A stretch of DNA of 64,000 nt from NCBI GenBank assembly GCA_910586725.1, contig CAJUJL010000009.1, forward strand, positions 1 to 64,000, read 5' to 3'. A model generated the notes under the pieces. The model was not told where the DNA came from. It was given only the letters and a program-made list of their open reading frames with translations, and searched no databases. Source of the stretch: an uncultured Lachnospiraceae bacterium (GTDB lineage Bacteria > Bacillota > Clostridia > Lachnospirales > Lachnospiraceae). Position 1 is the stretch's first letter. Every line of letters starts with the position of its first letter. The translations under genes were made by a program, and so were the position numbers. Shown piece by piece: positions 17,749 through 27,157 of this stretch.

Positions 17749-18246
17749 ATGTATATTTTATTTTTTATATTATGGATTCTCTTAAACGGACAATTTACAT
17801 GGGAAATTGCCGGATTTGGGATTGTGATTGCGGGATTTTTGTACGCGTTTGTCTGTAAGTTTCTGGACTATTCGGTGGAAAAAGATAAGCTTTTGTTCCG
17901 AAAACTGCCCTATATTCTGGCTTATATCCTGATTTTAATCTGGGAGATTATAAAGGCCAATATGGACGCCATACGATTGGGCCTTAGCTATCGGACGGAA
18001 GTAGATCCCGTGATTGTTCGGTTTCGGACGGATTTAAAATCTAAGACGGCAAGGGTTGTTCTGGCTAATTCCATTACGCTGACGCCGGGGACGATTACGA
18101 TTGCCCTGGAAGAGGACGAACTGATTGTCCATGCGCTCGACGCGGGGCTGATTGAGGGGATTGACGAGAGCATATTTGTGCGGATGCTTCGAAAAATGGA
18201 AGCAATGGATGAAAAAATCCTGGGGAAAGGGAGGAAAATGTCATGA
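17749..18246 (+). CDS. mnhE: Mrp-type Na+/H+ antiporter subunit E
   Basis: This 165-residue membrane protein has an N-terminal hydrophobic pair of helices and the MrpE-type segment AVVLANSITLTPGT in variant form (ARVVLANSITLTPGTITIAL), which identifies the family. I chose ATG 17749 over the longer frame (17635) because MYILFFILWILLNG is the usual N-terminus. It opens a long operon and overlaps the next start by 4 bases (ATGA-type). Subunit E is needed for assembly of the membrane complex. Confidence 0.9.
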   Translation: MYILFFILWILLNGQFTWEIAGFGIVIAGFLYAFVCKFLDYSVEKDKLLFRKLPYILAYILILIWEIIKANMDAIRLGLSYRTEVDPVIVRFRTDLKSKTARVVLANSITLTPGTITIALEEDELIVHALDAGLIEGIDESIFVRMLRKMEAMDEKILGKGRKMS

Positions 18247-18575
18247 ATAGTGGGATTGCGTCGTTAGAACAGGCGTATCATATCCTGTTTATGGTTTTTT
18301 TGGTGATTCTGGCGATTATGTTTTTCGCCTGTCTGATTCGCGCGGTGATTGGCCCAAGGATGGCGGACCGGATTGTGGCGGTCAATATGATGGGGACAAT
18401 GGTTATGGTTGCCATTGTGATTCTGGCGGTTATGCTCAAGGAGGGATACCTTGTGGATATTTGCCTGATTTATGCGATGATTAGTTTTCTGGCGGTGATT
18501 GTGCTGACCAAAGTATATATGGGCGTTTATATGGAGTGGAAGAGCAAGGAGGGTGAGAAGTTTGGCAGTTATTGA
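18243..18575 (+). CDS. mnhF: Mrp-type antiporter subunit F
   Basis: This 110-residue protein has three membrane helices and the MrpF segment RAVIGPRMADRIVAVNMMGT. It overlaps mnhE by 4 bases and mnhG by 14 bases, implying translational coupling. It is a small structural subunit of the multi-subunit cation/proton antiporter. Confidence 0.9.
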   Translation: MNSGIASLEQAYHILFMVFLVILAIMFFACLIRAVIGPRMADRIVAVNMMGTMVMVAIVILAVMLKEGYLVDICLIYAMISFLAVIVLTKVYMGVYMEWKSKEGEKFGSY

Positions 18576-18939
18576 ATGGATTCGTTTTTTTGTGGCCGTA
18601 TTGTTTCTGTTGTCCGGACTGGCGATTTTCTTTCTGGAAGTGTTCTGCACCTACCGGTTTAAATACGTGCTAAACCGCATGCAGCTTGCGGCTACCGGGG
18701 ATACCCTTGGCATCGGGCTTTGTCTTGTGGGGCTTATGATTGCAAACGGATGGAATATGACGACGGCCAAAATTGCGCTTGTCATTGTCTTTCTCTGGTG
18801 CGCGTCTCCTGTGGCTTCGCATATGATTTCCCGGCTGCAGATGTTTACCGACAAGCGGCTTTTGGACCATTGCCGCATTGTTATGATTCGGAAAAAGAAA
18901 AAAGACGGGGGAGGAAAGCGCGAAGATGGAACTGTTTAA
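18562..18939 (+). CDS. mnhG: Mrp-type antiporter subunit G
   Basis: About 125 residues with three helices and the family pattern YRFKYVLNRMQLAATGDTLG. AAGGAGG at 18546-18552 is 9 bases before TTG 18562, whereas the in-frame GTG 18553 directly abuts the ribosome-binding site, so the TTG start is preferred. It is co-transcribed with mnhE and mnhF. Confidence 0.87.
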   Translation: MAVIEWIRFFVAVLFLLSGLAIFFLEVFCTYRFKYVLNRMQLAATGDTLGIGLCLVGLMIANGWNMTTAKIALVIVFLWCASPVASHMISRLQMFTDKRLLDHCRIVMIRKKKKDGGGKREDGTV

Positions 18940-19210
18940 TATGATTTTGCTTGGATTTTTGGTTGTTTGCGCCGTTTCGGTCAGCTTTTCGAAAAATCTG
19001 TTAAATTCCATTTTGATTTTTATGTCTTACAGCCTGATTATGTCAATTATCTGGATTCTTCTGGAATCCCCGGATCTTGCGATTACAGAGGCGGCCGTAG
19101 GAGCCGGGGTAACGAGCGTTTTGTTTTTTATTACACTGAAAAAGATTCATGCATTGCAGCAGGAACCAAAGGAGGAGGAGCCAGGTGAGCAGAATCAGAA
19201 AACAGAGTGA
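18926..19210 (+). CDS. DUF4040/MbhD-like antiporter subunit
   Basis: This 94-residue protein has three helices and the signature ESPDLAITEAAVGAGVTSVLF, which is the DUF4040/MbhD domain found fused in MrpA or as a separate subunit in Mbh and split Mrp complexes. It overlaps mnhG by 14 bases and the next gene by 26 bases. It supplies the part that is missing from a short MrpA-like subunit encoded later in the operon. Confidence 0.87.
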   Translation: MELFNMILLGFLVVCAVSVSFSKNLLNSILIFMSYSLIMSIIWILLESPDLAITEAAVGAGVTSVLFFITLKKIHALQQEPKEEEPGEQNQKTE

Positions 19211-20147
19211 GTATGAAAAAACATTTGCCTTTCATTTTTTTCGCTGGCTTGGCGGGGAAAAGGACGCGTTTGTAGGCAATATGGAGATGAAGCCGCAAGA
19301 GGAGTATGTGGAAGAAGAGGCGACGATTGAGGAGCGCATGAAAGACAGGCAGCAAGTCATGGCGGAAGTCTACGACAGCAGCCACAACAGGGAGCTTTTG
19401 TTTTTTAACAAATTGTATAAATGCTTCAGCATTGTTTTTTGTATCGCGATTGTGGCGCTTTTGGTGCTAACCGTTTCTTACCTGCCCTCTGTGGGCGGCG
19501 CGGATAAGCCGACGAACAATCTTGTGTCGGAAACGTATATTACGGACGGACTGAAAGATACGGGCGCGGTCAATATTGTGACGGGGATGATTTTGTCTTA
19601 CCGCGCGTTTGATACGTTTGGCGAGACAAATGTGCTGTTTATCGCAACTTGCTGCGTGATGATTATGCTGATGGTGGATGAAGATAAGATTCATTTGAAC
19701 AAGGAGTCGAACGACAGGGGATTTGAACCGAAAAACGACATGATTTTGCAGATTGTAGCGACGCTTCTTGTGCCGATTGTCTTTTTGTTCGGCATTTACA
19801 TTATTTTAAACGGCCATCTGTCACCGGGCGGCGGCTTTTCCGGAGGGGCGATGATTGGCGCGGGAATGATTTTATATGTCGCTGCGTTTGGCTTTGAAAA
19901 GACGGAACGGTTTTTTAATGAAAAAGTATATAAATGCGTAAAAGTGACCGCTTTAATCTGTTATGGATGCATTGTGACGTATTACTTTCTGACAGGCGCG
20001 AACGGGCTTCCCAGCCAGATTCCCCTGGGAGAGGCGGGCAAGATTTTAAGCGGAGGGATTACGCTTCCGATTAATATTTTTGTAGGTTCCGAGGTGGCTT
20101 GTACGATGTATGCGTTTTACGCGCTGTTTCGAAGAGGAGGATTGTAA
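19185..20147 (+). CDS. mnhB: Mrp-type antiporter subunit B (MnhB domain)
   Basis: The C-terminal half carries the MnhB domain with the motif GHLSPGGGFSGGAMIGAG in five or more helices. The N-terminal ~80 residues are hydrophilic and acidic (EEYVEEEATIEERM), followed by a helix and a segment like the MbhE/MrpA C-terminus. GTG 19185 is chosen because GGAGGAG lies 6 bases upstream. At 320 residues it is longer than the usual MnhB of about 140-240, so it is a fusion of an MbhE-like piece with MnhB. Confidence 0.85.
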   Translation: MSRIRKQSEYEKTFAFHFFRWLGGEKDAFVGNMEMKPQEEYVEEEATIEERMKDRQQVMAEVYDSSHNRELLFFNKLYKCFSIVFCIAIVALLVLTVSYLPSVGGADKPTNNLVSETYITDGLKDTGAVNIVTGMILSYRAFDTFGETNVLFIATCCVMIMLMVDEDKIHLNKESNDRGFEPKNDMILQIVATLLVPIVFLFGIYIILNGHLSPGGGFSGGAMIGAGMILYVAAFGFEKTERFFNEKVYKCVKVTALICYGCIVTYYFLTGANGLPSQIPLGEAGKILSGGITLPINIFVGSEVACTMYAFYALFRRGGL

Positions 20148-20521
20148 TGGGAGAGCATTTGCTTGAGAATTATGCGGAAGTAGTGGCCGTGGCGTTGTTT
20201 GGCATCGGCTTTACCAATCTGCTTTTGCAGAAAAATATGATCAAAAAAATTATCGGGTTAAACATTATGGACACGGCAGTCTATCTGTTTCTGGCGGAAA
20301 AAGGATATATTTCGGGACATATTGCGCCGATTGTTGTAAATGGAGATTTAAGCCCTGACACTTATATCAACCCCGTGCCAAGCGGACTTGTACTGACAGG
20401 AATCGTTGTGTCCGTATCGGTTACGGCCCTGATGCTGTCGCTTACCATCCGGCTGTACCGCAGATACCATACGCTGGATTTGGATGAGATTACAATGAGA
20501 CTTAAGAAGGAAGGTTTATAA
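20147..20521 (+). CDS. mnhC: Mrp-type antiporter subunit C (NuoK-like)
   Basis: This 124-residue protein has three helices, GIGFTNLLLQKNMIKKIIGLNIM at the start and VVSVSVTALMLSL near the end, which is the NuoK/MnhC family. ATG 20147 shares one base with the previous stop (TAATG) and follows GAGGAGG. It is adjacent to mnhD with no gap. Confidence 0.9.
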   Translation: MGEHLLENYAEVVAVALFGIGFTNLLLQKNMIKKIIGLNIMDTAVYLFLAEKGYISGHIAPIVVNGDLSPDTYINPVPSGLVLTGIVVSVSVTALMLSLTIRLYRRYHTLDLDEITMRLKKEGL

Positions 20522-22012
20522 ATGGAAATCATAAGAAATTTTCCCTGCCTTTCGATTCTGCTGGCCATGTTTTCCGCAATTATCAGTTCAGCGTTAAAGG
20601 GCAGATGGGCAAGACGGTTAAATACCTTTGTAGTGACGGCGGTTGGAATTCTGTCAGCCTGTACGCTGTATTTTACGCATGTGACGGGGAAGAGCTATGT
20701 GTATGTGATGGGTCATTTTCCGGCCCCCTTTGGCAACGAGATACGGTTTGGTTCATTAGAAGCGGGCATGGCGCTTTTCTTTTGCGTCATTATGCTGCTG
20801 TCTCTAAACGGAGGCCGGCATAAGCTTCGGATTGATATTGATCCGGCCAAGGAAAATCTGTACTATATTATGGTGGATTTGCTGCTTAGCTCTCTGCTTG
20901 CGCTCGTTTATACGAACGATTTATTTACGGCGTATGTATTTGTGGAGATTAATACGATTGCAGCCTGCGGCCTGATTATGATTATGGAGAGCGGGCGGGC
21001 GATTGAGGCGGCGACGCGTTATATGATTATGAGTCTGCTTGGCTCCGGTTTGTTCTTGATTGGGCTTTGCATGTTATATGATATGACGGGGCATCTTCTG
21101 ATGAGCAATATTCAGCAGAGCGTTCGGGAAATTGCGTCAAGCGGAACGTACATGATACCTTTGCTTGTGACGATTGCGCTGATTGTGGTGGGCCTTGCGA
21201 TTAAGAGCGCGCTGTTTCCGTTTCACGCATGGCTGCCGGACGCCTACGGGTATTCTACGGTTTCTTCGGCGGCAATGCTTTCAAGCCTTGTGTCGAAAGG
21301 ATATATTTTCCTTTTGATTAAAATTATTTACCGTGTCATTGGCTTTGATATTTTTGTGGGCAGCCGGATTATCAATGTGCTGTTTGTCTTCGGACTCGCC
21401 GGAATGATTATGGGTTCGACGAGCGCGATTCGGGAAAACGATATACGCCGTATGATTTCGTATTCCTCCGTTGCGCAGATTGGCTATATTTACATGGGAT
21501 TTGGACTGGGAACGCCTGTGGGCATGGCGGCTTCCGTCTTTCACATTTTATCCCATGCGGCGACAAAATCGCTGTTGTTTGTTTCCGGCGTGGGGCTTAC
21601 GGATGTGTCCGGAGACCATAAGGAGTTTATTGAACTGACGGGGGCGGGATACCGAAATATCTGCGCCGGGCTGGCGTTTACGGCCGGTTCCCTTTCCATG
21701 GTGGGAATTCCTCTGTTTTCTGGGTTTATCAGCAAGCTTTTGTTTTCACAGGCGGCGGTGCAGAGCAATCTGAAAATGCTGCCGACGCTGATTGTACTGG
21801 CAATCAGCACGGTTTTAAATGCAATCTATTTTATGAAGACGGTGATCCGCATTTATACGCCGGTGGAAAGTAAATACGAATCGGTTTCCGTAAAGAAAAA
21901 TTCCCTGTATGCATTCACGCTGTTTTGCTTTATTGCGTTAAACGTCGTGCTTGGCATGTGTTCGCAGCCGATTACGGACTGGATTACGCAGGGGTTATCC
22001 GTTTTTGCATAG
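20522..22012 (+). CDS. mnhD: Antiporter pump subunit D (NuoN/NuoM-like), first copy
   Basis: The 496-residue protein has about 14 membrane helices of the proton-conducting transporter family shared with complex I NuoL/M/N. The conserved pump residues are visible: Glu in FVEINTIAACGL (helix 5) and Lys in GLAIKSALFPFHAWLPDAY (helix 7). It directly follows mnhC. It is the first of four such subunits in this operon. Confidence 0.92.
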   Translation: MEIIRNFPCLSILLAMFSAIISSALKGRWARRLNTFVVTAVGILSACTLYFTHVTGKSYVYVMGHFPAPFGNEIRFGSLEAGMALFFCVIMLLSLNGGRHKLRIDIDPAKENLYYIMVDLLLSSLLALVYTNDLFTAYVFVEINTIAACGLIMIMESGRAIEAATRYMIMSLLGSGLFLIGLCMLYDMTGHLLMSNIQQSVREIASSGTYMIPLLVTIALIVVGLAIKSALFPFHAWLPDAYGYSTVSSAAMLSSLVSKGYIFLLIKIIYRVIGFDIFVGSRIINVLFVFGLAGMIMGSTSAIRENDIRRMISYSSVAQIGYIYMGFGLGTPVGMAASVFHILSHAATKSLLFVSGVGLTDVSGDHKEFIELTGAGYRNICAGLAFTAGSLSMVGIPLFSGFISKLLFSQAAVQSNLKMLPTLIVLAISTVLNAIYFMKTVIRIYTPVESKYESVSVKKNSLYAFTLFCFIALNVVLGMCSQPITDWITQGLSVFA

Positions 22013-22031
22013 GGAATAGGAGGCGAGAGAA

Positions 22032-23504
22032 TTGGAGCATATGATGCTGTTGCCGGTAACTTTCCCGATTTTGGCGGGAATGGTACTGCTGCTGAAAAAA
22101 GAATTTCAAAAAAGAAGCGCGCTGCTTTTTTATGTGGGAGGCGTGCTTGTCTTTACGGCTGCCGCCGCGCTGTACGCGATTTTTGGGATCCGTGAGGGAG
22201 TAACGCTGTTTCATCTGACTAAGACGCTGCCCGTTTATTTTAAATTGGACGCTGTGGGGCGTTATTTTTCCCTGACGCTTGTCGTTGTATGGGTTTTGGC
22301 CGGATTTTTTTCGTTTGAATATATGAAGCATGAGAAGAATGAAAAGCGTTTTTTTGGATTTTATTTGATTGTGTTCGGCGTGCTTTTGGGACTGGATTTT
22401 GCGGGAAATCTGATTACGATGTATCTGTTTTATGAGTTGATGACGCTGACGAGCATGCCGTTTGTACTGCATACGCAGACAAAGGAATCCATTATGGCGG
22501 GGCTTCGTTATCTGTTCTTTTCTTTTGCCGGGGCGTATATGGCGCTGTTTGGCATATATTTTATCAGCCGTTACGGGACGACGCTGAACTTTACCCAGGG
22601 CGGCGTCATTGAGCTTTCCGTTTTACAGGAGCATAGCGGGCTGTTTCTTGTCGTGACATTTTTTATGCTGCTTGGATTTGGGGTAAAAGCGGGCATGTTT
22701 CCGCTGCACGCATGGCTTCCGACGGCGCATCCGGTGGCTCCGGGACCGGCTTCCGCCGTTTTGTCCGGCATTATTGTAAAGGGCGGCGTGCTTGCGGTAA
22801 TTCGCGTGGTATATCAGTTAATCGGCGTTTCTTTCTTAAGAGGCACCTGGGTACAGACGGCATGGATTGCGCTTACGCTTGTTACGGTATTTATGGGGTC
22901 GATGCTTGCGTTTGGGGAGCCTGTGCTAAAAAAGAGGCTGGCGTATTCTACGGTCAGCCAGCTTTCGTATATATTGTTTGGCCTGGCCGTTATGCAGCCG
23001 GAGGCTTTTTCGGGCGCGCTTTTGCATGTGTCGGCCCATGCGTTTATTAAAGTGGCGTTGTTTTTGTGCGCGTCGGCAATTATTTACCGGACAGGGGCGA
23101 CGCGTGTGGAAGAGCTGCGCGGGATTGGAAAGGGAATGCCTGTGACGCTCTGGTGTTATACGATTGTATCTCTGGGGCTGATTGGAATTCCTCCGGCAAG
23201 CGGGTTTGCCAGCAAATGGCATTTGGCCATGGGAGCTTTGGATTCGGGGATTGCCGTATTTTCCTGGCTTGGGCCGGTTGTGCTTTTAATAAGCGCGCTG
23301 CTTACGGCGGGGTATCTGCTTCCGGTTACGATGCAGGGATTTTTCCCGGGAGAGGGGTTTGACGCGTCCCGGTTTGAAAATAAGGAGCCGTCGTATCAGA
23401 TGCTTGTTCCGCTGCTTGTTTTCGCGGCGCTGACAATTCTCATAGGGCTTGCGCCAAATCCGATTACGGATGCGTTTCTGGCATTTGCCGCGCAAGTGAT
23501 GTAA
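22032..23504 (+). CDS. Antiporter pump subunit (NuoM/MnhD-like), second copy
   Basis: The 490-residue membrane protein keeps the pump Glu in FYELMTLTSMP and Lys in GFGVKAGMFPLHAWLP, followed by the typical HPVAPGPASAVLSG. The start is TTG 22032, with TAGGAGG 8 bases upstream. It belongs to the same family as the neighbours on both sides but is clearly diverged from them, so it is not a recent duplicate. Confidence 0.9.
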   Translation: MEHMMLLPVTFPILAGMVLLLKKEFQKRSALLFYVGGVLVFTAAAALYAIFGIREGVTLFHLTKTLPVYFKLDAVGRYFSLTLVVVWVLAGFFSFEYMKHEKNEKRFFGFYLIVFGVLLGLDFAGNLITMYLFYELMTLTSMPFVLHTQTKESIMAGLRYLFFSFAGAYMALFGIYFISRYGTTLNFTQGGVIELSVLQEHSGLFLVVTFFMLLGFGVKAGMFPLHAWLPTAHPVAPGPASAVLSGIIVKGGVLAVIRVVYQLIGVSFLRGTWVQTAWIALTLVTVFMGSMLAFGEPVLKKRLAYSTVSQLSYILFGLAVMQPEAFSGALLHVSAHAFIKVALFLCASAIIYRTGATRVEELRGIGKGMPVTLWCYTIVSLGLIGIPPASGFASKWHLAMGALDSGIAVFSWLGPVVLLISALLTAGYLLPVTMQGFFPGEGFDASRFENKEPSYQMLVPLLVFAALTILIGLAPNPITDAFLAFAAQVM

Positions 23505-23516
23505 GGAGGGGAATCT

Positions 23517-24992
23517 ATGAATGCGATATGTCTGTTTTTGGTTGTGCTGATTCCCTGTGCCGGAGGGATCCTGGTTCCGCTTGTGCCGTGGAAAAAGCGG
23601 AGCCATATGATGGTTTATCTGGAGGGGGTTGTGATTTTAAACTCCATTCTTGTCTGGACGCTGCTGTTTCACCGGCCGGACGAAATTTTTTCTCTGGTTG
23701 ATTTTACCGGAAATTTAACGATTGCCTTTCAGCTTGACGGGCTTGGGACGGTTTTTGCGGGACTTGTTTCTTTTCTGTGGCCGCTTGCGACGCTGTATGC
23801 GTTTGAATATATGACGAAAGAGCGGCATGAGAAGATGTTTTTTATGTTTTATACGATTACGTACGGCGTGACGCTCGGCATTTCCCTGGCGGAAAATTTT
23901 CTGACGATGTATTGCTTTTATGAGCTTTTGACGTTAGTTACGCTGCCGCTTGTGATGCATACAATGACAAGGGAAGCGATTCTTGCGAGCCGGAAATACC
24001 TGTACTATTCCATCGGCGGCGCGGCGTTTGCCTTTATCGGAATGATTTTTGTCATTACGTATGGAGACAGCATCAGCTTTGTTCTCGGCGGCGTTATGAA
24101 TGCGGCGAAGCTTGCGGATGGAAAAAATCTTTTTCTTTTGATTTATGTATTCAGCTTTTTCGGGTTTGGCGTAAAAGCGGCCGTCTGTCCGTTTAATTCC
24201 TGGCTTCCCCAGGCGGGCGTGGCCCCGACTCCGGTTACGGCCCTGCTGCATGCCGTTGCCGTTGTAAAATCCGGCGCGTTTGCCATTATGCGGCTGACGT
24301 TTTACTGCTTTGGCGCAGAGTTTCTGCGGGGAACCTGGGCGCAGTATCTGCTGATGGCGGTCGTGATGTTTACGATTGTCTACGGATGCAGCATGGCGGT
24401 CAAAGAAACGCATCTGAAACGGCGGCTTGCGTATTCGACCATCAGCAATCTTTCTTATATTTTGTTCGGCGTTTTGATTATGACGCCGCTTGGGCTGGTG
24501 GGAGCTTTGAGCCATATGGTGTTTCACGCGTTTATGAAAATCTGCTCGTTTTTCTGCGCCGGGGCGATTATGCATCAGAGTGAGAGGCATTATATTCATC
24601 AGCTGGACGGCTTTGCAAGAAAAATGCCGAAAGTGTTTGCGATTTTTACGGTATCGGCGTTTGCATTAATAGGCGTGCCGGGGCTTTGCGGATTTATCAG
24701 CAAGTGGAATCTGGCGACTGCGGCTGTGGGAAGCGGAAATATCCTTTCGTATTTTGGCGTGGCCGCGCTTTTGCTCAGCGCGCTTCTTACGGCGATTTAT
24801 ATGCTTGGCATTGTGGTGCGGGCATATTTTCCGGCGGCAGATTTTGATTATGAGACGATTGCGGATGTGAAAGATCCCAACTGGAAGATGCTGCTTCCGC
24901 TGTTTGTGTTTGCGGTGGCCATCGTGGGGTTTGGCCTTTGTTCGGAACCTTTTACAAACCTGTTCTTAGCTGTGGCGCACGGAAGCTTTTAG
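23517..24992 (+). CDS. Antiporter pump subunit (NuoM/MnhD-like), third copy
   Basis: This 491-residue protein has the helix 5 Glu in FYELLTLVTLP and the helix 7 Lys in GFGVKAAVCPFNSWLPQAG, with the APTPVTALLHAVAVVKSG segment that is typical of NuoL/M-like proteins. It starts 12 bases after the previous gene with AAGGAGGGG upstream. Both pump residues are kept, so proton or cation conduction is expected. Confidence 0.9.
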   Translation: MNAICLFLVVLIPCAGGILVPLVPWKKRSHMMVYLEGVVILNSILVWTLLFHRPDEIFSLVDFTGNLTIAFQLDGLGTVFAGLVSFLWPLATLYAFEYMTKERHEKMFFMFYTITYGVTLGISLAENFLTMYCFYELLTLVTLPLVMHTMTREAILASRKYLYYSIGGAAFAFIGMIFVITYGDSISFVLGGVMNAAKLADGKNLFLLIYVFSFFGFGVKAAVCPFNSWLPQAGVAPTPVTALLHAVAVVKSGAFAIMRLTFYCFGAEFLRGTWAQYLLMAVVMFTIVYGCSMAVKETHLKRRLAYSTISNLSYILFGVLIMTPLGLVGALSHMVFHAFMKICSFFCAGAIMHQSERHYIHQLDGFARKMPKVFAIFTVSAFALIGVPGLCGFISKWNLATAAVGSGNILSYFGVAALLLSALLTAIYMLGIVVRAYFPAADFDYETIADVKDPNWKMLLPLFVFAVAIVGFGLCSEPFTNLFLAVAHGSF

Positions 24993-25032
24993 GAATGGAA
25001 AGACGTAGGAATATGATTTTGGAGGAACGAAT

Positions 25033-27126
25033 ATGGAGAATATTTATTTCATTTTGATTTTTCTCCCGGTTTTTTTAGCGTTTGCCGCCTTTTTTGCGGA
25101 TAAAAAAGCGGCGGGCGGTTCGGAGAAGAAAAAAGGATGGCAAAAAATCAGGGATGCGTCTTCCATTGCGGCGGGCGTGGCGGAATTTATCTTTATGGGG
25201 ATGCTTGCGTTTTACGGCATGGGGAGCGAACTGTGTCTGCCGAATGTCTGCGGCATGGGACTTTCGTTTACGCTGGACGGATTTCGCGGCGTATATGGCC
25301 TTGTGGCGGCGTTTATGTGGATGATGACGCTTTTCTTTTCGAGAGAATATCTTTCGCATGAAGAGCATTTGGGAAGATATTATTTTTTCCAGCTTGTGAC
25401 GCTCTCGGCGACGCTTGGCGTATTTTTGTCGGCGGATTTGTTTACGACGTTTGTCTTTTTTGAAGTGATGTCGTTTACTTCTTATGTCTGGGTGGTGCAG
25501 GAGGAGACGCCCGGAGCAAGAAAAGCGGCCGAAACTTATCTTGGCGTGGCCGTGATTGGCGGCATGACGCTTTTGATGGGGCTGTTTCTTTTGTATCATA
25601 CGCTTGGGACGCTTGAAATGTCAGAGCTTCTTGCGGCTGCTTCTGCGTGTGAGGAAAAAGGACTGCTTTATATTGCCGGCTGCTGTACGCTGGTTGGATT
25701 TGGAGCGAAAGCGGGCGCGTTCCCGCTGCATATCTGGCTTCCAAAGGCCCATCCGGTCGCTCCGGCTCCGGCGTCCGCGCTGCTTTCCGGAATTTTGACG
25801 AAAGCGGGCATTTTCGGCGTTCTGGCTGTAAGCTGCAATATCTTTTTACATGATATGACGTGGGGGCTTTTGATTTTCTCCATTGGTCTGCTTACGATGT
25901 TTGGCGGCGCGCTTTTGGCTGTCTGCTCGGTGGATTTGAAAAGGACGCTTGCCTGTTCTTCCATGTCGCAGATTGGATTTATTCTGGTCGGAATTGGGAT
26001 GCAGGGGATTTTGGGCGAAGAAAACGCGCTGGCTGCGCGGGGAAGCTTTTTGCATATGGTCAATCATTCTCTGATTAAGCTGGCGTTATTTCTAATAGCC
26101 GGAGTCGTGGTTATGAATCTCCATAAATTGAATCTCAATGAAATCCGGGGATTTGGAAAGAGAAAGCCGTTTTTAAAAATATGCTTTCTTTCCGGCGCGC
26201 TTGGCATTTCCGGGATTCCGCTGTTTAACGGCTATGTCAGCAAAACGCTTTTGCATGAGAGCATCGTGGAGGGCATAGAGGCGGCGGAAGAACTTTCCGG
26301 TTTCCTTAAGATGTCGGAATGGGTCTTTTTAATCAGCGGCGGCATGACGCTTGCTTATATGACAAAGCTGTACGTAGCGGTTTTTGTGGAGGAAAACAGA
26401 GACAAAAAGGAGCAGGAACGCTTTGATAATATGAAGCGTTATATGAGCCCTTTAAGCGCGTTTGCGATTGGAGGAGCCGCCGTGATTCTTCCGGTACTGG
26501 GCGTCGTGCCAAATCTGACGTCGGATGGCCTGGCCAATCTTGGGCAGGGTTTTATGCGGGTAAGCGGAGAAATTCACCAGGTTTCTTATTTTAGCCTGGT
26601 CAACCTCAAGGGAGGGCTGATTTCGATTGCAATCGGCGTTGTTTTGTACGGGATGATCCGAAAGCTTATGATGACCGGAAAATACGGCGTCCGGGACTAT
26701 AAGGACGGATGGCCGGCGTGGCTGGACTTGGAGGAGCTGTTGTACCGTCCGCTTCTGCTTCGCGTTCTGCCGTTTATTTGCAGAGTGGCATGCAGAATCT
26801 TAGACAGTCTTGTGGACGCGGTTGTACTGATTTTGCGAAAGAGCGTGTATAAAGACAGGAAGATTCCGCATGAGCTGGCGGAGGGAACGGAATTTACGCA
26901 TTTGCTGGGGCTTTTGTTTGACTGGGTGCGCCGTATGAAGAGAAAGATTCTGCGCCAGCAGGAGCCGGAGCATGAAGTTTCTTATGAACATAAGATTGCG
27001 ATGCAGCGGGAGAAATTTATGGAGACAAATGCAATTATCCAGAGAAGCCTTTCGTTTGGGCTGCTGCTGTTTTATGTGGGACTGGTGTTTACGCTGATTT
27101 ATCTGTTGTATCTGGGACGCGGATAG
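25033..27126 (+). CDS. Large antiporter subunit (NuoL/MrpA N-terminal-like)
   Basis: The 697-residue protein has the pump core with Glu in FFEVMSFTSYV and Lys in GFGAKAGAFPLHIWLPKAH. A C-terminal extension of about 200 residues holds charged segments and a last helix near residues 675-693. It resembles MrpA/NuoL without the DUF4040 and MnhB domains, which are encoded separately upstream (18926 and 19185). TTGGAGG lies upstream of the ATG. Confidence 0.88.
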   Translation: MENIYFILIFLPVFLAFAAFFADKKAAGGSEKKKGWQKIRDASSIAAGVAEFIFMGMLAFYGMGSELCLPNVCGMGLSFTLDGFRGVYGLVAAFMWMMTLFFSREYLSHEEHLGRYYFFQLVTLSATLGVFLSADLFTTFVFFEVMSFTSYVWVVQEETPGARKAAETYLGVAVIGGMTLLMGLFLLYHTLGTLEMSELLAAASACEEKGLLYIAGCCTLVGFGAKAGAFPLHIWLPKAHPVAPAPASALLSGILTKAGIFGVLAVSCNIFLHDMTWGLLIFSIGLLTMFGGALLAVCSVDLKRTLACSSMSQIGFILVGIGMQGILGEENALAARGSFLHMVNHSLIKLALFLIAGVVVMNLHKLNLNEIRGFGKRKPFLKICFLSGALGISGIPLFNGYVSKTLLHESIVEGIEAAEELSGFLKMSEWVFLISGGMTLAYMTKLYVAVFVEENRDKKEQERFDNMKRYMSPLSAFAIGGAAVILPVLGVVPNLTSDGLANLGQGFMRVSGEIHQVSYFSLVNLKGGLISIAIGVVLYGMIRKLMMTGKYGVRDYKDGWPAWLDLEELLYRPLLLRVLPFICRVACRILDSLVDAVVLILRKSVYKDRKIPHELAEGTEFTHLLGLLFDWVRRMKRKILRQQEPEHEVSYEHKIAMQREKFMETNAIIQRSLSFGLLLFYVGLVFTLIYLLYLGRG

Positions 27127-27157
27127 ACAGTGGAATAATAAAGAGAGGAATTGAAAA